From Methanoregulaceae archaeon UXB-2016 (GTDB taxonomy: Archaea; Halobacteriota; Methanomicrobia; Methanomicrobiales; Methanospirillaceae), in assembly GCA_004332335.1 (NCBI GenBank), contig SISS01000008.1:186001-250000 (forward strand): a stretch of DNA of 64,000 nt, given 5' to 3'. The notes under the pieces were generated by a model. It saw nothing but the letters and a program-made list of their open reading frames with translations, made no database searches and was not told where the DNA came from. How positions within the stretch are numbered: the first letter of the stretch is position 1; every line of letters begins with the position of its first letter. Positions 41,405-51,895 of this stretch are shown one piece after another. A program made the translations under genes and the position numbers.

Positions 41405-43306
41405 GTGGACATACTGCTCTTCCTTCTGCTCGCTCCGCTGATCGCGGCCGTCCTACTGTACGTGTTGCCGAACCACCCGGTCAGGGACTGGCTGGTCCGG
41501 CTCGCAGCGGTCGCGATCGCCGGGGCCTCGCTCTACCTGCTCGCAACGGCGTTCAATAAAGGCACCCAGCTCGTCGTGTTCCCCACCGAACCGGCCGGGC
41601 TTGTCATGACAGGGCTTGCGGTCCTGATCGCGCTCTTCATCCTCGCGATGGGCGTGAAGTACCGCAAACCGGTCGCGATCGCACTCGCGCTCGTCCAGAC
41701 GGCCCTGCTGCTCTGGTTCGAGTTCGTGTACGCCCCGGGGATGCATGCCGAGCACAACCTCTTCGTCGATGAGTTCTCGATCGTGATGGCGCTGATCATC
41801 GGCGTGATCGGCTCGGCGATCTGCGTCTATGCGGTCCCGTACATGCGGACCTTTCAGGCGCAACACGCCGAGGTTCCGGACCGCCGCCGGATGTTCTTCT
41901 TCGTCCTGTTCGTCTTCCTCTCGGCCATGTTTGGGATCGTCTTTTCGAACAACCTCTCGTGGCTCTTCTTCTTCTGGGAGGTCACGACCCTCTGTTCGTT
42001 CGTCCTGATCGGGTACACGAAGACGACCGAGGCGATCGACAACTCGTTCCTGGCCCTGCAGATGAACCTGCTCGGCGGGGTCGGCTTTGCAGCCGCCCTC
42101 CTCTGGCTCGGCATGACCCAGGGCACGATCGAGCTCGATAAGCTCGTCGGGGCCGGTGCGGCGGTCGCGCTCGTGCCGGCGACGCTCATCTCGTTCGCCG
42201 GGTTGACCAAGTCGGCCCAGCTGCCCTTCTCGTCCTGGCTCCTTGGCGCGATGGTCGCGCCCACGCCCGTCTCGGCCCTGCTCCACTCCTCGACGATGGT
42301 GAAGGCCGGCGTCTACGCGATCGTCAAGTTCGCGCCGGTCCTCTCGGGCACGCTCCCCGGGCTCTTCGTCGGGCTCGTGGGCGGGGTCACGTTCCTCGCC
42401 GCCTCGGCGATCGCGGTCACCCAGTCGAACGCGAAGCGCGTGCTCGCCTACTCCACGGTCGCGAACCTGGGGCTCGTGGTCGCCTGCGCCGGGATCGGGA
42501 CGTACGAGGCCGTCTGGGCCGCGATCCTGCTGATCATCTTCCACGCAGTCGCCAAGTCCCTCCTCTTCCTCGGGGTCGGCACGGTCGAGCACCAGGTCCA
42601 CTCGCGCGACATCGAGGACATGGCCGGGCTCGTCACGCGCATGCCGCGGGTCGGCGTGATGATGCTGATCGGAATGGCCGGCATGTACCTTGCTCCGATG
42701 GGCATGCTGATCTCGAAGTGGGCCACGCTCCGCGCGTTCATCCACGCACCAGGCGGAATCCTCTTCCTGCTTCTGATCGCTTTCGGCTCGGCTGTCACGG
42801 TCTTCTTCTGGGCGAAGTGGATGGGCCTGATCATCGCCCGCCCGAACCGGGCCGAGAACATCGAGTCCCGCGTTCCGCGGGAGGAACTCATCGTGCTCGG
42901 CCTGCTCGCGCTCCTCGTGGTCGGCGTCTCGCTCCTCTTCCCCTGGATATCGAGGCTCCTCCTCGAGCCGTACGTCTTCGGGCTCTACGGCAAGATCGCT
43001 GAGCTCGGCCAGGACAACGTGATCATCATGCTTCTGATGATGGGAACCATCCTCCTCCTGCCGCTCTCGCTCCTCTACTTCCGGACAGGCCGGCACAAGC
43101 TCAAGCCCTATATGGGCGGGAGGCCGACGAGTTCGGATATGCACTTTGCTGGCTCGCTCGGGATCGAGCGCGAGATGGGCCTCCACAACTACTACCTCGA
43201 GGACTGGTTCGGCGAGAAGCGGACCTTCCGGGCCGGGGTCGCGGTCACGGCCCTGCTGATCGTCCTGATGTTCGCCGGGCTCGTCAACGCAGGAGGGTTC
43301 GCATGA
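41405..43306 (+). CDS. echA: Ech-type energy-converting hydrogenase, large membrane subunit (NuoL/MrpD-like)
   Basis: A 633-residue antiporter-like subunit of the membrane [NiFe] hydrogenase, with about 16 helices. It carries the proton-pumping motifs: FFFWEVTTLCSFVLIG (with the helix Glu), LLGAMVAPTPVSALLHSSTMVKAGVYAIVKF (Lys of the channel), NAKRVLAYSTVANLGLV and IFHAVAKSLLFLGVG. GTG 41405 is chosen because GAGGG lies six bases before it and the product begins VDILLFLLLAPLI as in homologues; the frame opens at 41369. It is the first of six tightly packed genes. Ech couples ferredoxin reduction by H2 to an ion gradient. Confidence 0.92.
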   Translation: MDILLFLLLAPLIAAVLLYVLPNHPVRDWLVRLAAVAIAGASLYLLATAFNKGTQLVVFPTEPAGLVMTGLAVLIALFILAMGVKYRKPVAIALALVQTALLLWFEFVYAPGMHAEHNLFVDEFSIVMALIIGVIGSAICVYAVPYMRTFQAQHAEVPDRRRMFFFVLFVFLSAMFGIVFSNNLSWLFFFWEVTTLCSFVLIGYTKTTEAIDNSFLALQMNLLGGVGFAAALLWLGMTQGTIELDKLVGAGAAVALVPATLISFAGLTKSAQLPFSSWLLGAMVAPTPVSALLHSSTMVKAGVYAIVKFAPVLSGTLPGLFVGLVGGVTFLAASAIAVTQSNAKRVLAYSTVANLGLVVACAGIGTYEAVWAAILLIIFHAVAKSLLFLGVGTVEHQVHSRDIEDMAGLVTRMPRVGVMMLIGMAGMYLAPMGMLISKWATLRAFIHAPGGILFLLLIAFGSAVTVFFWAKWMGLIIARPNRAENIESRVPREELIVLGLLALLVVGVSLLFPWISRLLLEPYVFGLYGKIAELGQDNVIIMLLMMGTILLLPLSLLYFRTGRHKLKPYMGGRPTSSDMHFAGSLGIEREMGLHNYYLEDWFGEKRTFRAGVAVTALLIVLMFAGLVNAGGFA

Positions 43307-44157
43307 ACCTCCTCTACGCTGTCGCGTTCATCATCCTCGCGCCGCTCGTGGGCGGTCTGATCGCGGGAGTCGACCGGAAGCTCACGGCCCGGATGCAGGG
43401 CCGCATGGGCCCGCCCGTGCTCCAGCCGTTCTACGACGTGGGCAAACTCCTCGAGAAGGAGCACGTCGTCGTCGCTCTCAGCCAGAACTACTTCGTGCTC
43501 GCGTACCTGATCTTCATCGCCTTCTCGGGCGCGCTCTTCTTCTCGGGGGGTGACCTGCTGCTCGTGGTCTTCGCCCTGACCCTCGCGCACGTGCTCCTCG
43601 TGCTCGGCGCGTACGCGGCCACGAGCCCGTACTCGTTCATCGGGGCCGAGCGCGAGCTGATCCAGCTGATGGCCTACGAGCCGATGGTGATCCTCGCGGC
43701 GGCCGGCTTCTACATCGCGACAGGCTCGTTCTACGTGACTGACATCGCCGCGTTCCCCCGCCCGCTGATCGTGCTGCTCCCCGGGATCTTCATCGGGCTC
43801 TTCTACGTGCTGACCATGAAGCTCCGGAAGTCGCCGTTCGACATCGCAACCTCCCACCACGCGCACCAGGAGATCGTCAAGGGGGTCACGACCGAGTTCT
43901 CGGGCTCGACCCTCGGTATGGTCGAGGTCGCGCACTGGTACGAGACGGTCTTCCTGCTCGGGCTCTTCTGGCTCTTCTTCGCCTGGAGCCCGGCAATTGC
44001 CCTGATCGCGGTCGCTATACTCTACCTCGCCGAGATCTTCATCGACAACGCGACCGCCCGCGTGAAGTGGGGCTTTGCCCTCAGGAGCATCTGGGCGGTC
44101 ACGCTCGTCCTCTCGGCGCTGAACCTGGTTGCGCTCCAGTACTTCGGAGGTCTCTAG
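43303..44157 (+). CDS. echB: Ech hydrogenase membrane subunit B (NuoH-like)
   Basis: A 284-residue membrane protein of the NuoH/HyfC type, with about eight helices. The conserved parts are GVDRKLTARMQGRMGPPVLQPFYDVGKLLEKE (the cytoplasmic R..GP..lqp..d..Kl loop), SPYSFIGAERELIQLMAYEPMVIL, and KSPFDIATSHHAHQEIVKGVTTEFSG. This subunit links the hydrogenase module to the ion-translocating part. It overlaps echA by four bases and abuts echC. Confidence 0.94.
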   Translation: MNLLYAVAFIILAPLVGGLIAGVDRKLTARMQGRMGPPVLQPFYDVGKLLEKEHVVVALSQNYFVLAYLIFIAFSGALFFSGGDLLLVVFALTLAHVLLVLGAYAATSPYSFIGAERELIQLMAYEPMVILAAAGFYIATGSFYVTDIAAFPRPLIVLLPGIFIGLFYVLTMKLRKSPFDIATSHHAHQEIVKGVTTEFSGSTLGMVEVAHWYETVFLLGLFWLFFAWSPAIALIAVAILYLAEIFIDNATARVKWGFALRSIWAVTLVLSALNLVALQYFGGL

Positions 44158-44610
44158 ATGGCATACATGAAACGGTCCCCCTGGATCATCCACTACGACG
44201 GCTCGAGCTGCAACGGTTGCGACATCGAGGTGCTCGCCTGCCTGACGCCGCTCTACGACGTCGAACGGTTCGGGATCATCAACACGGGCAACCCCAAGCA
44301 CGCCGACATCTTCGTCGTGACCGGCTCCGTGAACGAGCAGAACCGCGAGGTGATCCGGAACATCTACGAGCAGATGCCCCAGCCGAAGGTCGTGGTGGCC
44401 CTCGGGATCTGCGCCTGCTCGGGCGGCGTCTTCCGCGAGTGCTACAACGTCGAGGGTGGCATGGACAAGGTGATCCCGGTCGACGTCTACGTCCCGGGCT
44501 GCCCCGTCCGCCCCGAGCAGATCATCGACGGGGTGGTCAAGGCCCTCGGCGTGCTCGAGGAGAAGCGCGCCCGCATGAAATCCGGGGCCCCGGCGGAGGC
44601 GACCGTATGA
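44158..44610 (+). CDS. echC: Ech hydrogenase small subunit (NuoB-like)
   Basis: A 150-residue small subunit carrying the proximal [4Fe-4S] cluster. The ligands appear in SSCNGCDIEVLACL, GICACSGGVF and YVPGCPVRPEQIIDG. It matches group 4 [NiFe]-hydrogenase small subunits in length and order. It starts right after the echB stop and overlaps echD by four bases. Confidence 0.95.
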   Translation: MAYMKRSPWIIHYDGSSCNGCDIEVLACLTPLYDVERFGIINTGNPKHADIFVVTGSVNEQNREVIRNIYEQMPQPKVVVALGICACSGGVFRECYNVEGGMDKVIPVDVYVPGCPVRPEQIIDGVVKALGVLEEKRARMKSGAPAEATV

Positions 44611-45017
44611 AGCGTGAGGCACAGCTGATCGAGACGATCGAGCTCGGGGACCTTCTGCCCCGCGTCGAGCGGCAGAAGAAGGCCGGCGACCGGCTGGTCG
44701 CGATCAGCTGCGCCGTCGTGGAGGGCGAGAACGAGATCACCTACTCGTTCGAGGACCGGGCTCACCGGTTCCTCCATCTCCGGATCGTAGTCCCGCCCGG
44801 CGCGACGATCCCGAGCGTGACCCCGAGTTACTGGGGCGCGTTCGTATACGAGAACGAGATCCACGACCTCTACGGCCTGACCGTGACCGGAATGAACGTC
44901 GACTTCGGCGGCCACTTCTACGCGACGAAGGTGCCGTATCCGTTTGCGGCGGCCGCGTCGCCGAAGGTGACCCCCGCCGGAAAGGAAGCACAGGAGAAGG
45001 AATGTCTCGACAGATAG
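44607..45017 (+). CDS. echD: Ech hydrogenase subunit D (NuoC-like)
   Basis: A 136-residue hydrophilic subunit related to the 30-kDa complex I subunit: YSFEDRAHRFLHLRIVVPPGATIPSVTPSYWGAFVYENEIHDLYGLTVTGM contains the SIT..y.aa.w.ErEihDlfG pattern in reduced form. The ATG at 44607 lies in the echC stop region. The end overlaps echE by 16 bases. Confidence 0.9.
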   Translation: MKREAQLIETIELGDLLPRVERQKKAGDRLVAISCAVVEGENEITYSFEDRAHRFLHLRIVVPPGATIPSVTPSYWGAFVYENEIHDLYGLTVTGMNVDFGGHFYATKVPYPFAAAASPKVTPAGKEAQEKECLDR

Positions 45018-46081
45018 TGATCCCGTTCGGGCCGCAGCACCCGGTGCTGCCCGAGCCCCTCCATCTCGACCTGGTGATGGAGGACGAGCGGGTCGTGGAC
45101 GTGATCCCCTCGATCGGCTACGTCCACCGCGGGCTCGAGAAGCTCGTGGAGAAGCGCGATTACAAGGACTTCGTCTTCATCGCCGAGCGGATCTGCGGGA
45201 TCTGCTCGTTCATCCACGGCATGACCTACTGCCACGCGGTCGAGGGGGTCATGGACCTCGACGTGCCGCCGCGGGCTGTCTACCTCCGGACGGTCTGGTC
45301 CGAGCTCTCGCGTCTGCACTCGCACCTGCTCTGGCTCGGGCTGCTCGCGGACTCGATGGGCTTCGAGTCGCTCTTCATGCAGGCCTGGCGCCTGCGCGAG
45401 CACGTGCTCGACGACCTGGAGTCGACGACGGGCAACCGCGTGATCCAGGGGGCCTGCAAGGTCGGCGGGGTCCGGCACGACGTCTCGGACCAGAAGCTCC
45501 GGGAGATCGTGGACGGCCTCGGCCAGCTCGAGGCCGGCATGCAGGACCTGACGAACGTCTTCGTCCACGACGACTCGGTGAAGCACCGGCTCAGCGACCT
45601 CGGCGTTCTGACCGAGCAGCAGGCCTGGGATCTCGGTGCGGCCGGGCCCGTGCTCAGGGCGAGCGGGGTCGCGAACGATATCCGCCAGACCGGGTACGCG
45701 GCCTACGACGAACTCGAATTTACCCCGGTGGTCGAGACGGCCGGGGACTGCTACGCCCGGACCGTGGTCCGGGCGAAGGAGCTCTTCACCTCGGTCGACC
45801 TGATCCGCCAGGCGGTCGACCGGATCCCCGAGGGGCCGATCGACATGAAGGTGACCGGGAACCCGAAGGGTGAGTTCTACGCCCGGTCGGAGCAGCCCCG
45901 CGGCGAGGTGGTCCACTATGTCAAGGCGAACGGGACCAAGAACCTGGTCCGGTTCAGGGTCCGGACGCCGACGTTCACGAACCTGCCGCCGCTCCTCGCG
46001 GCCATGAAGGGGATCGAGCTCGCGGACGTGCCGGTCGTGGTCCTCTCGATCGACCCGTGCATCGGTTGCGCGGAGCGGTGA
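45002..46081 (+). CDS. echE: Ech hydrogenase large (catalytic) subunit (NuoD-like)
   Basis: A 359-residue [NiFe] subunit. The active-site cysteines are complete: N-terminal ERICGICSFIHGMTY (R-x-C-G-x-C-x3-H) at about residue 61, and C-terminal SIDPCIGCAER (DPCxxC), which ends the protein. It terminates three residues after the last Cys motif. This is compatible with group 4 enzymes that lack a long cleaved tail, so no maturation protease is needed. FGPQHPVLPEPLHLDL is the standard start. The active site looks intact. Confidence 0.96.
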   Translation: MSRQIVIPFGPQHPVLPEPLHLDLVMEDERVVDVIPSIGYVHRGLEKLVEKRDYKDFVFIAERICGICSFIHGMTYCHAVEGVMDLDVPPRAVYLRTVWSELSRLHSHLLWLGLLADSMGFESLFMQAWRLREHVLDDLESTTGNRVIQGACKVGGVRHDVSDQKLREIVDGLGQLEAGMQDLTNVFVHDDSVKHRLSDLGVLTEQQAWDLGAAGPVLRASGVANDIRQTGYAAYDELEFTPVVETAGDCYARTVVRAKELFTSVDLIRQAVDRIPEGPIDMKVTGNPKGEFYARSEQPRGEVVHYVKANGTKNLVRFRVRTPTFTNLPPLLAAMKGIELADVPVVVLSIDPCIGCAER

Positions 46082-46085
46082 TCCC

Positions 46086-46472
46086 ATGGGCGTTTTCACC
46101 ATTGCAAAAACAATCACACGGAACCTCTTCTCCCGGCCCCCGACCTCGCGGTACCCGGCCGAGCCGGCCAAGCGCTTCGACCTGACCCGGGGCCACCTCG
46201 TCTTCACCCCCGAGGGGTGCCGCGTCTGCCGGGTCTGCATGCTCCGCTGTCCGACCCAGGCGATCGTGGTCGACCGGGAGAAGCGGACCTGGGAGTGCGA
46301 CCACTTCCGCTGCATCACCTGCGGCAACTGCGTCGACCTCTGCCCGACCGACGCGCTCCACCTCGAGCCCGCCTACCGCTCGCCCGAGGCGGCGCACCCG
46401 GCCAAGGAATTCCACACGATCCCGGTCCCGCCGCCCAAGCCCGAGGCCGGCGGCGAGAAGGCCGAGGCGTAA
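46086..46472 (+). CDS. echF: Ech hydrogenase ferredoxin subunit (NuoI-like)
   Basis: A 128-residue polyferredoxin subunit with two [4Fe-4S] motifs: CRVCRVCMLRCPTQAI (about residues 45-60) and CITCGNCVDLCPTDAL (about 76-91). It carries electrons between the catalytic subunits and soluble ferredoxin. The N-terminus (ITRNLFSRPPTSRYPAEPAK) is typical of EchF. It is the last gene of echABCDEF, followed by a poly-T terminator. Confidence 0.95.
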   Translation: MGVFTIAKTITRNLFSRPPTSRYPAEPAKRFDLTRGHLVFTPEGCRVCRVCMLRCPTQAIVVDREKRTWECDHFRCITCGNCVDLCPTDALHLEPAYRSPEAAHPAKEFHTIPVPPPKPEAGGEKAEA

Positions 46473-46483
46473 CCCGCTCTCTC

Positions 46484-46491
46484 TTTTTTTT
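46484..46491 (+). terminator. Poly-T terminator of the ech operon
   Basis: Eight consecutive T residues eleven bases past the echF stop; one of the longest T tracts in the window and a good archaeal terminator. Confidence 0.7.
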
Positions 46492-47046
46492 GATACAGCC
46501 CGATGCCGACGGAGCAGGTGCTCCGGATGAGGTTCGACCATCTCGAAGAGGCACTCAAGCAAGCAGAGCCTGGGAGGACGGTTCTCGGGAGTCCGTCTCG
46601 GGGCCTGTCATAGCATCTCGGCCGGAGACCTGTTCTCCGGGGTATGGAAAAAGTCAAATCTATATTACAAAAAGTTAATTGCATATTACATCCATCCCCC
46701 GCTCTGGCAGGCACGGCGGGGCGCCGCCGATCGCGGACGAGACCGTGCTTTAGTATCATGATCACGGGTGGTGAACCGAGTGGAGGTACGGGACAGACGG
46801 ACGCGCGCGCTCGATCGGCTCAGGAAAGGAGGGATGGGGCCTGAGGTCCCGGGAATGCCGGGCTCCGGTTGTGTCGACTCCCTCTTTCCCGAAACACAAT
46901 CGCCCAGGAAGAAGAGATGACACGAAGATCACGATGGGATACGACAACCGGGACACTCCTGCTCCTGATGGCGACAGCCATCGCACCCAGCACGGGAAAA
47001 GTATCACCGAGATATCGTTAGTCGTGCGATCGAACGCCGGGGGACA
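46492..47046. other. Gene-free interval with reduced GC (555 bp)
   Basis: No supported gene. Short open frames (for example 46762-47052 minus and 46871-47068 plus) lack ribosome binding sites and family motifs. The stretch 46640-46690 is strongly AT-rich (AAAGTCAAATCTATATTAC), unlike the surrounding chromosome. The last part should hold the promoter of the acetyltransferase. Confidence 0.4.
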
Positions 47047-47568
47047 ATGCACACCAACTCATCAGTAAAAATATACGAAAGAGCGAAAATCGTTGGTATT
47101 GAGAATATTGAATTTGGAGAGAATGTCATTATCGACGATTTTGTTTTCATATACGCAAAGAAACCGATGCGATTTGGCAGTTATGTCCACATTGCCTGCT
47201 TCTCCTCGATCACGGGCGGGGAGCTGGTGGAGATCGGAGACTTCTCTGCCGTATCGCAGGGGTGTCGACTGCTGTCGGGCTCGGACGACTTCACCGATTG
47301 GGGTTTTGGCAATTCCACGATCGATGAGACCTTTCGAAATGTGAAAAGACTGCCGATCAGTACTGGAGATTTCTGTGTCATCGGTGCGAACAGCGTCGTG
47401 CTCCCCGGAGTTGCAATCGGAGAAGGAGCATCCGTTGGAGCCGGGTCGATCATTACAAAAGACCTCGATCCCTGGGGGGTCTATCTTGGCAATAAAAGAA
47501 TTCGGGACAGGAATAAGGCAGGCGTCTTGGAAACGTACAGAAAATTCTCGGGTCATGACTATTCTTAA
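47047..47568 (+). CDS. Hexapeptide-repeat acetyltransferase
   Basis: A 173-residue left-handed beta-helix acyltransferase. The hexapeptide pattern runs from KIVGIENIEFGENVIIDDFVFIYA through HIACFSSITGGELVEIGDFSAVSQGCRLLSGSDD to FCVIGANSVVLPGVAIGEGASVGAGSIITKDLDPWGVYLGN. The family usually O-acetylates sugars for surface polysaccharide. Base composition (many AAA, ATT, GAA codons) is far lower in GC than the neighbours, so it is probably acquired by transfer. It stands alone between two gene-free stretches, with no glycan genes nearby. Confidence 0.85.
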   Translation: MHTNSSVKIYERAKIVGIENIEFGENVIIDDFVFIYAKKPMRFGSYVHIACFSSITGGELVEIGDFSAVSQGCRLLSGSDDFTDWGFGNSTIDETFRNVKRLPISTGDFCVIGANSVVLPGVAIGEGASVGAGSIITKDLDPWGVYLGNKRIRDRNKAGVLETYRKFSGHDYS

Positions 47569-47902
47569 AAAAATTCAAGAGCGATATACTCGACACGTTC
47601 TCATCTGAATTACCCCCTGCCTCCCCGTACGTCTCGGTTATATCCGGGGACAAGCGGAGTCGTCAGATCGTTTCACCAGGTCCCTTTGGGCTGCCCGTAC
47701 CCGTTAGGGTCTCCTCTTCTGTCTGCCCCCATCTCCCGATCTTCCCGGGGGTTCGGATCGCTCTCCGGCCTCATCTTGGAGAGAACAGCCTCTGCGTCGG
47801 ATGTTCGGGTCTCTATCCCCCGTGTGGATCGTTTACTCGTCCATCGACGGATCGCACGCTCTCGCGATCGAGAACCGCCGGAAAAAGGGGACGTTAGGGG
47901 GG
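47569..47902. other. Gene-free interval (334 bp)
   Basis: Lies between the acetyltransferase stop and the glnA stop (convergent genes). No coding signal was seen. The beginning is AT-rich like the acetyltransferase, and the end returns to the GC-rich chromosome. Confidence 0.35.
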
Positions 47903-49231
47903 TTAGTAGAGCTTGAGGTAGCGCTCGTGCTCCCAGGGGTGGACGCACATCCGGAACGAGTCCCACTCGGCCTTGGTGAGCGCGTCGAGACCCGAGACGA
48001 CATGGGTGCCGAGCGTGTTCCGGACCACGTCGTCGGCGAGCATCGCCTGGTGGGCCTCGTAGAGGCTGCCCGGCAGCATCTGGATGTTCTGCGCCTTTCT
48101 CTCGGCCGCGGTCATGTGGTAGATGTTGACGTCGGTCGACTCCCCGGGGTCGATCCGGTTCTTGATCCCGTCGAGACCGGCCGCGAGCATGGCCGCGAAG
48201 GTCAGGTAGGGGTTGCACATCGGGTCGGGCGACCGGAACTCGGCCCGCGTCGAGTTGCCGCGTGCGGCCGGAACCCGGATCAGAGCCGAGCGGTTCGCGG
48301 TCGACCAGGTGATATAGACCGGCGCCTCATACCCCGGCACCAGCCGCTTGTAGGAGTTGATCGTCGGGTTCGCGACGCGCGTGATCGCGGGCGCGTGCTT
48401 GAGCAGGCCGCCGATCCAGTGGCGCGCCGTCTCCGAGAGCCCGCGGTCGCCGTCGGGGTCGAAGAATGCGTTCTTCCCGTCCTTCGCAAGCGAGCCGTGG
48501 GTGTGCATGCCCGAGCCGTTGATCCCGGCGAGGGGCTTGGCCATGAAGGTCGCGTGCATGTTCTCGCGGAGGGCGATCGCCTTGGTCGCGAACTTGAACG
48601 TGATCACACGGTCGGCCGTGACGAGGGCGTCGGCGTACTTGAAGTCGATCTCGTGCTGGGACTCGGCGACCTCGTGGTGGGAGGCCTCGATGTCGAAGCC
48701 CATATCCGTGAGGGCGAGCACGATCTGTCGGCGCACGTCCTCGGCCGCGTCGTTGGGCGCGAGGTCGAAGTATCCTCCGTGGTCGACGAACTCGGTCGAG
48801 GGCATGCCGTTCTGCATCGCGAAGAGGAAGAACTCGAGCTCGGGGCCGGTGTTGAAGGTGTAGCCCATCGCGGCCGCCTCGGCGATCGTCTTCCTGAGGA
48901 TGTAGCGAGGGTCGCCTTCGAACGGCTTGCCCCCGTAGGTCTCGAGGTCGCAGATGAACCGCGCAACGCGCCCGTTCTCGGGTCGCCAGGGCAGGATCGA
49001 GTACGAGGTCGGGTCGGGCTTGAGGAGCATATCCGACTCCTCGATCCGGCAGAAGCCCTCGATCGAGGACCCGTCGAACCAGATCCCCTCGGTCAGGGCC
49101 TTCTCGGCCTGGGCCGCGGGGATCGCGACGTTCTTTGGCAGCCCCTGTATATCGGAGAACTGGAGCCTGATGAACTTCACCAGGTCCGCGTCGATCCGTT
49201 CCAGCAGCTCTGACACGATGTCGGTCGACAT
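47903..49231 (-). CDS. glnA: Glutamine synthetase type I
   Basis: Forms glutamine from glutamate, ammonia and ATP. The 442-residue GSI has the beta-grasp signature WFDGSSIEGFCRIEESDMLLKPD, the Glu metal ligands in NTGPELEFFLF and EVAESQHEIDF, the ATP motif FMAKPLAGINGSGMHTHGSL, and TWSTANRSALIRVPAARG, AEFRSPDPMCNPYL and the closing HPWEHERYLKLY. No adenylylation Tyr segment was seen, as in GSI-alpha enzymes. It is divergent from the glutamate synthase operon, with possible operators at 49235-49290, so joint nitrogen control is likely. Confidence 0.97.
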   Translation of the reverse strand: MSTDIVSELLERIDADLVKFIRLQFSDIQGLPKNVAIPAAQAEKALTEGIWFDGSSIEGFCRIEESDMLLKPDPTSYSILPWRPENGRVARFICDLETYGGKPFEGDPRYILRKTIAEAAAMGYTFNTGPELEFFLFAMQNGMPSTEFVDHGGYFDLAPNDAAEDVRRQIVLALTDMGFDIEASHHEVAESQHEIDFKYADALVTADRVITFKFATKAIALRENMHATFMAKPLAGINGSGMHTHGSLAKDGKNAFFDPDGDRGLSETARHWIGGLLKHAPAITRVANPTINSYKRLVPGYEAPVYITWSTANRSALIRVPAARGNSTRAEFRSPDPMCNPYLTFAAMLAAGLDGIKNRIDPGESTDVNIYHMTAAERKAQNIQMLPGSLYEAHQAMLADDVVRNTLGTHVVSGLDALTKAEWDSFRMCVHPWEHERYLKLY

Positions 49232-49234
49232 ACT

Positions 49235-49290
49235 GGAAGATAGCTTCTAGCCGATCTTATTTATTCCCTTCTCAGCATACCTACTAGGTA
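49235..49290. promoter_or_regulatory. Candidate nitrogen-control operators in the glnA/gltB divergent promoter
   Basis: GGAA-GATAGC-TTCT (49235-49248) is one base from GGAA-N6-TTCC, the NrpR operator form described in Methanococcus. It lies just before the glnA ATG and about 20 bases after an AATAAATA TATA candidate (49259-49266, minus strand), so it would cover the transcription start. TACCTA-C-TAGGTA (49278-49290) is a perfect palindrome about 40 bases before the glutamate synthase start. Which regulator binds is inferred, and no nrpR gene is in the window. Confidence 0.5.
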
Positions 49291-49327
49291 AGGAGCGCAG
49301 AACGCTGTGCTCTATCCACGAGGTTCT

Positions 49328-50376
49328 ATGTGCGGGATAATCGGTGTGATCGATCGGGGCCGACAGACGATGGACGGCACCGCAATCCGGCGCGCGCTCT
49401 CGATGATGAACGAGCGCGGCAGCGGCGAGGGCGCGGGATACGTCGCCTACGGGTGCTATCCCGAGTTTAAGGACTACTTTGCCATCCATGTCTTCTTCGA
49501 CAATATCCATGAGACCAAGCCGCGGGTCGACGAACTCCTCCACCAGTGGGGCCGGGTCGTCCATGACGAGGAGATCCCCACCTCCGACCTGCCCCGGCTC
49601 CGCAAGGTCCACACCCCCTGGCGCTACTTCTTCAAGCCGGACACACGCTTGATGCCCCGCTCGACCACGCCGGCCGAGGAGATCGTGACCGAGCTCGTGA
49701 TGCGGATCAATACCTCGATCGAAGGGGCGCTCGTCTTCAGCTCGGGCAGGAACCTCGGGGTCTTCAAGGCCGCCGGCTGGCCCGAGGAGGTCGCCGACTT
49801 CTACCGGATCGAGGAGTACCAGGGGCACTGCTGGCTCGCGCACAACCGCTATCCCACGAACACACCGGGCTGGTGGGGCGGGGCGCATCCCTTCAATCTC
49901 CTGGACTGGTCCGTGGTCCACAACGGCGAGATCACGAGCTACGGCACGAACCGCCGCTATATCGAGTCGTTCGGGTACAAGTGCACGATGTTCACGGACA
50001 CCGAGGTCGTCGCGTACCTCGTCGATCTTCTCGTCCGGCGGCACGACCTGCCCGAGGAGCTCGCGGTCACGGCCCTCGCCCCGCCCTTCTGGGACGAGAT
50101 CGACAAGATGGAGGGCGATCGCCAGCGTCTCTACCACGCCCTGCGCCTGACTTACGGCTCGGCCATGATGAACGGGCCGTTCGCGATCGTGGTCGCGGAC
50201 CAGGACACGATGGTCGCGTTCACGGACCGGTCCAAGCTCCGGCCGCTCGTGGGCGCCGAGCACGGCGACCGGCTCTACGTCTCCTCTGAGGAGGCCGCGA
50301 TCCGTGCCATGGACCCCGATATCACGAACGTCTTCATGCCGCGCGCGGGCGAGCCGATCATCGGGAGGGTCGTCGC

Positions 50377-50380
<4 letters not shown>
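49328..50380 (+). CDS. Archaeal glutamate synthase, glutaminase domain protein (GltB1-like)
   Basis: A 350-residue class II glutamine amidotransferase. The ATG at 49328 places Cys2 (MCGIIGVIDRG) as the N-terminal nucleophile. Family residues follow: HCWLAHNRYPTNTPGWWGGAHPFNLLDWSVVHNGEITSYGTNR and FTDTEVVAYLVDLLVRRH. It releases ammonia from glutamine for the synthase barrel. In bacteria this domain is the N-terminus of GltB; here it is a separate protein. It overlaps the next gene by four bases. The longer open frame upstream is discarded because Cys must be second. Confidence 0.92.
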
Positions 50381-51894
<1,514 letters not shown>

Positions 51895-51895
51895 G

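Noticed and set aside
41453-43186. 577-residue open frame antisense to echA
   Set aside because: Arg/Asp/Glu/His-rich shadow product caused by high GC; echA on the other strand has all family motifs.
46762-47052. 96-residue minus-strand frame between ech and the acetyltransferase
   Set aside because: No ribosome binding site or recognisable motif; it ends inside the promoter area of the acetyltransferase.
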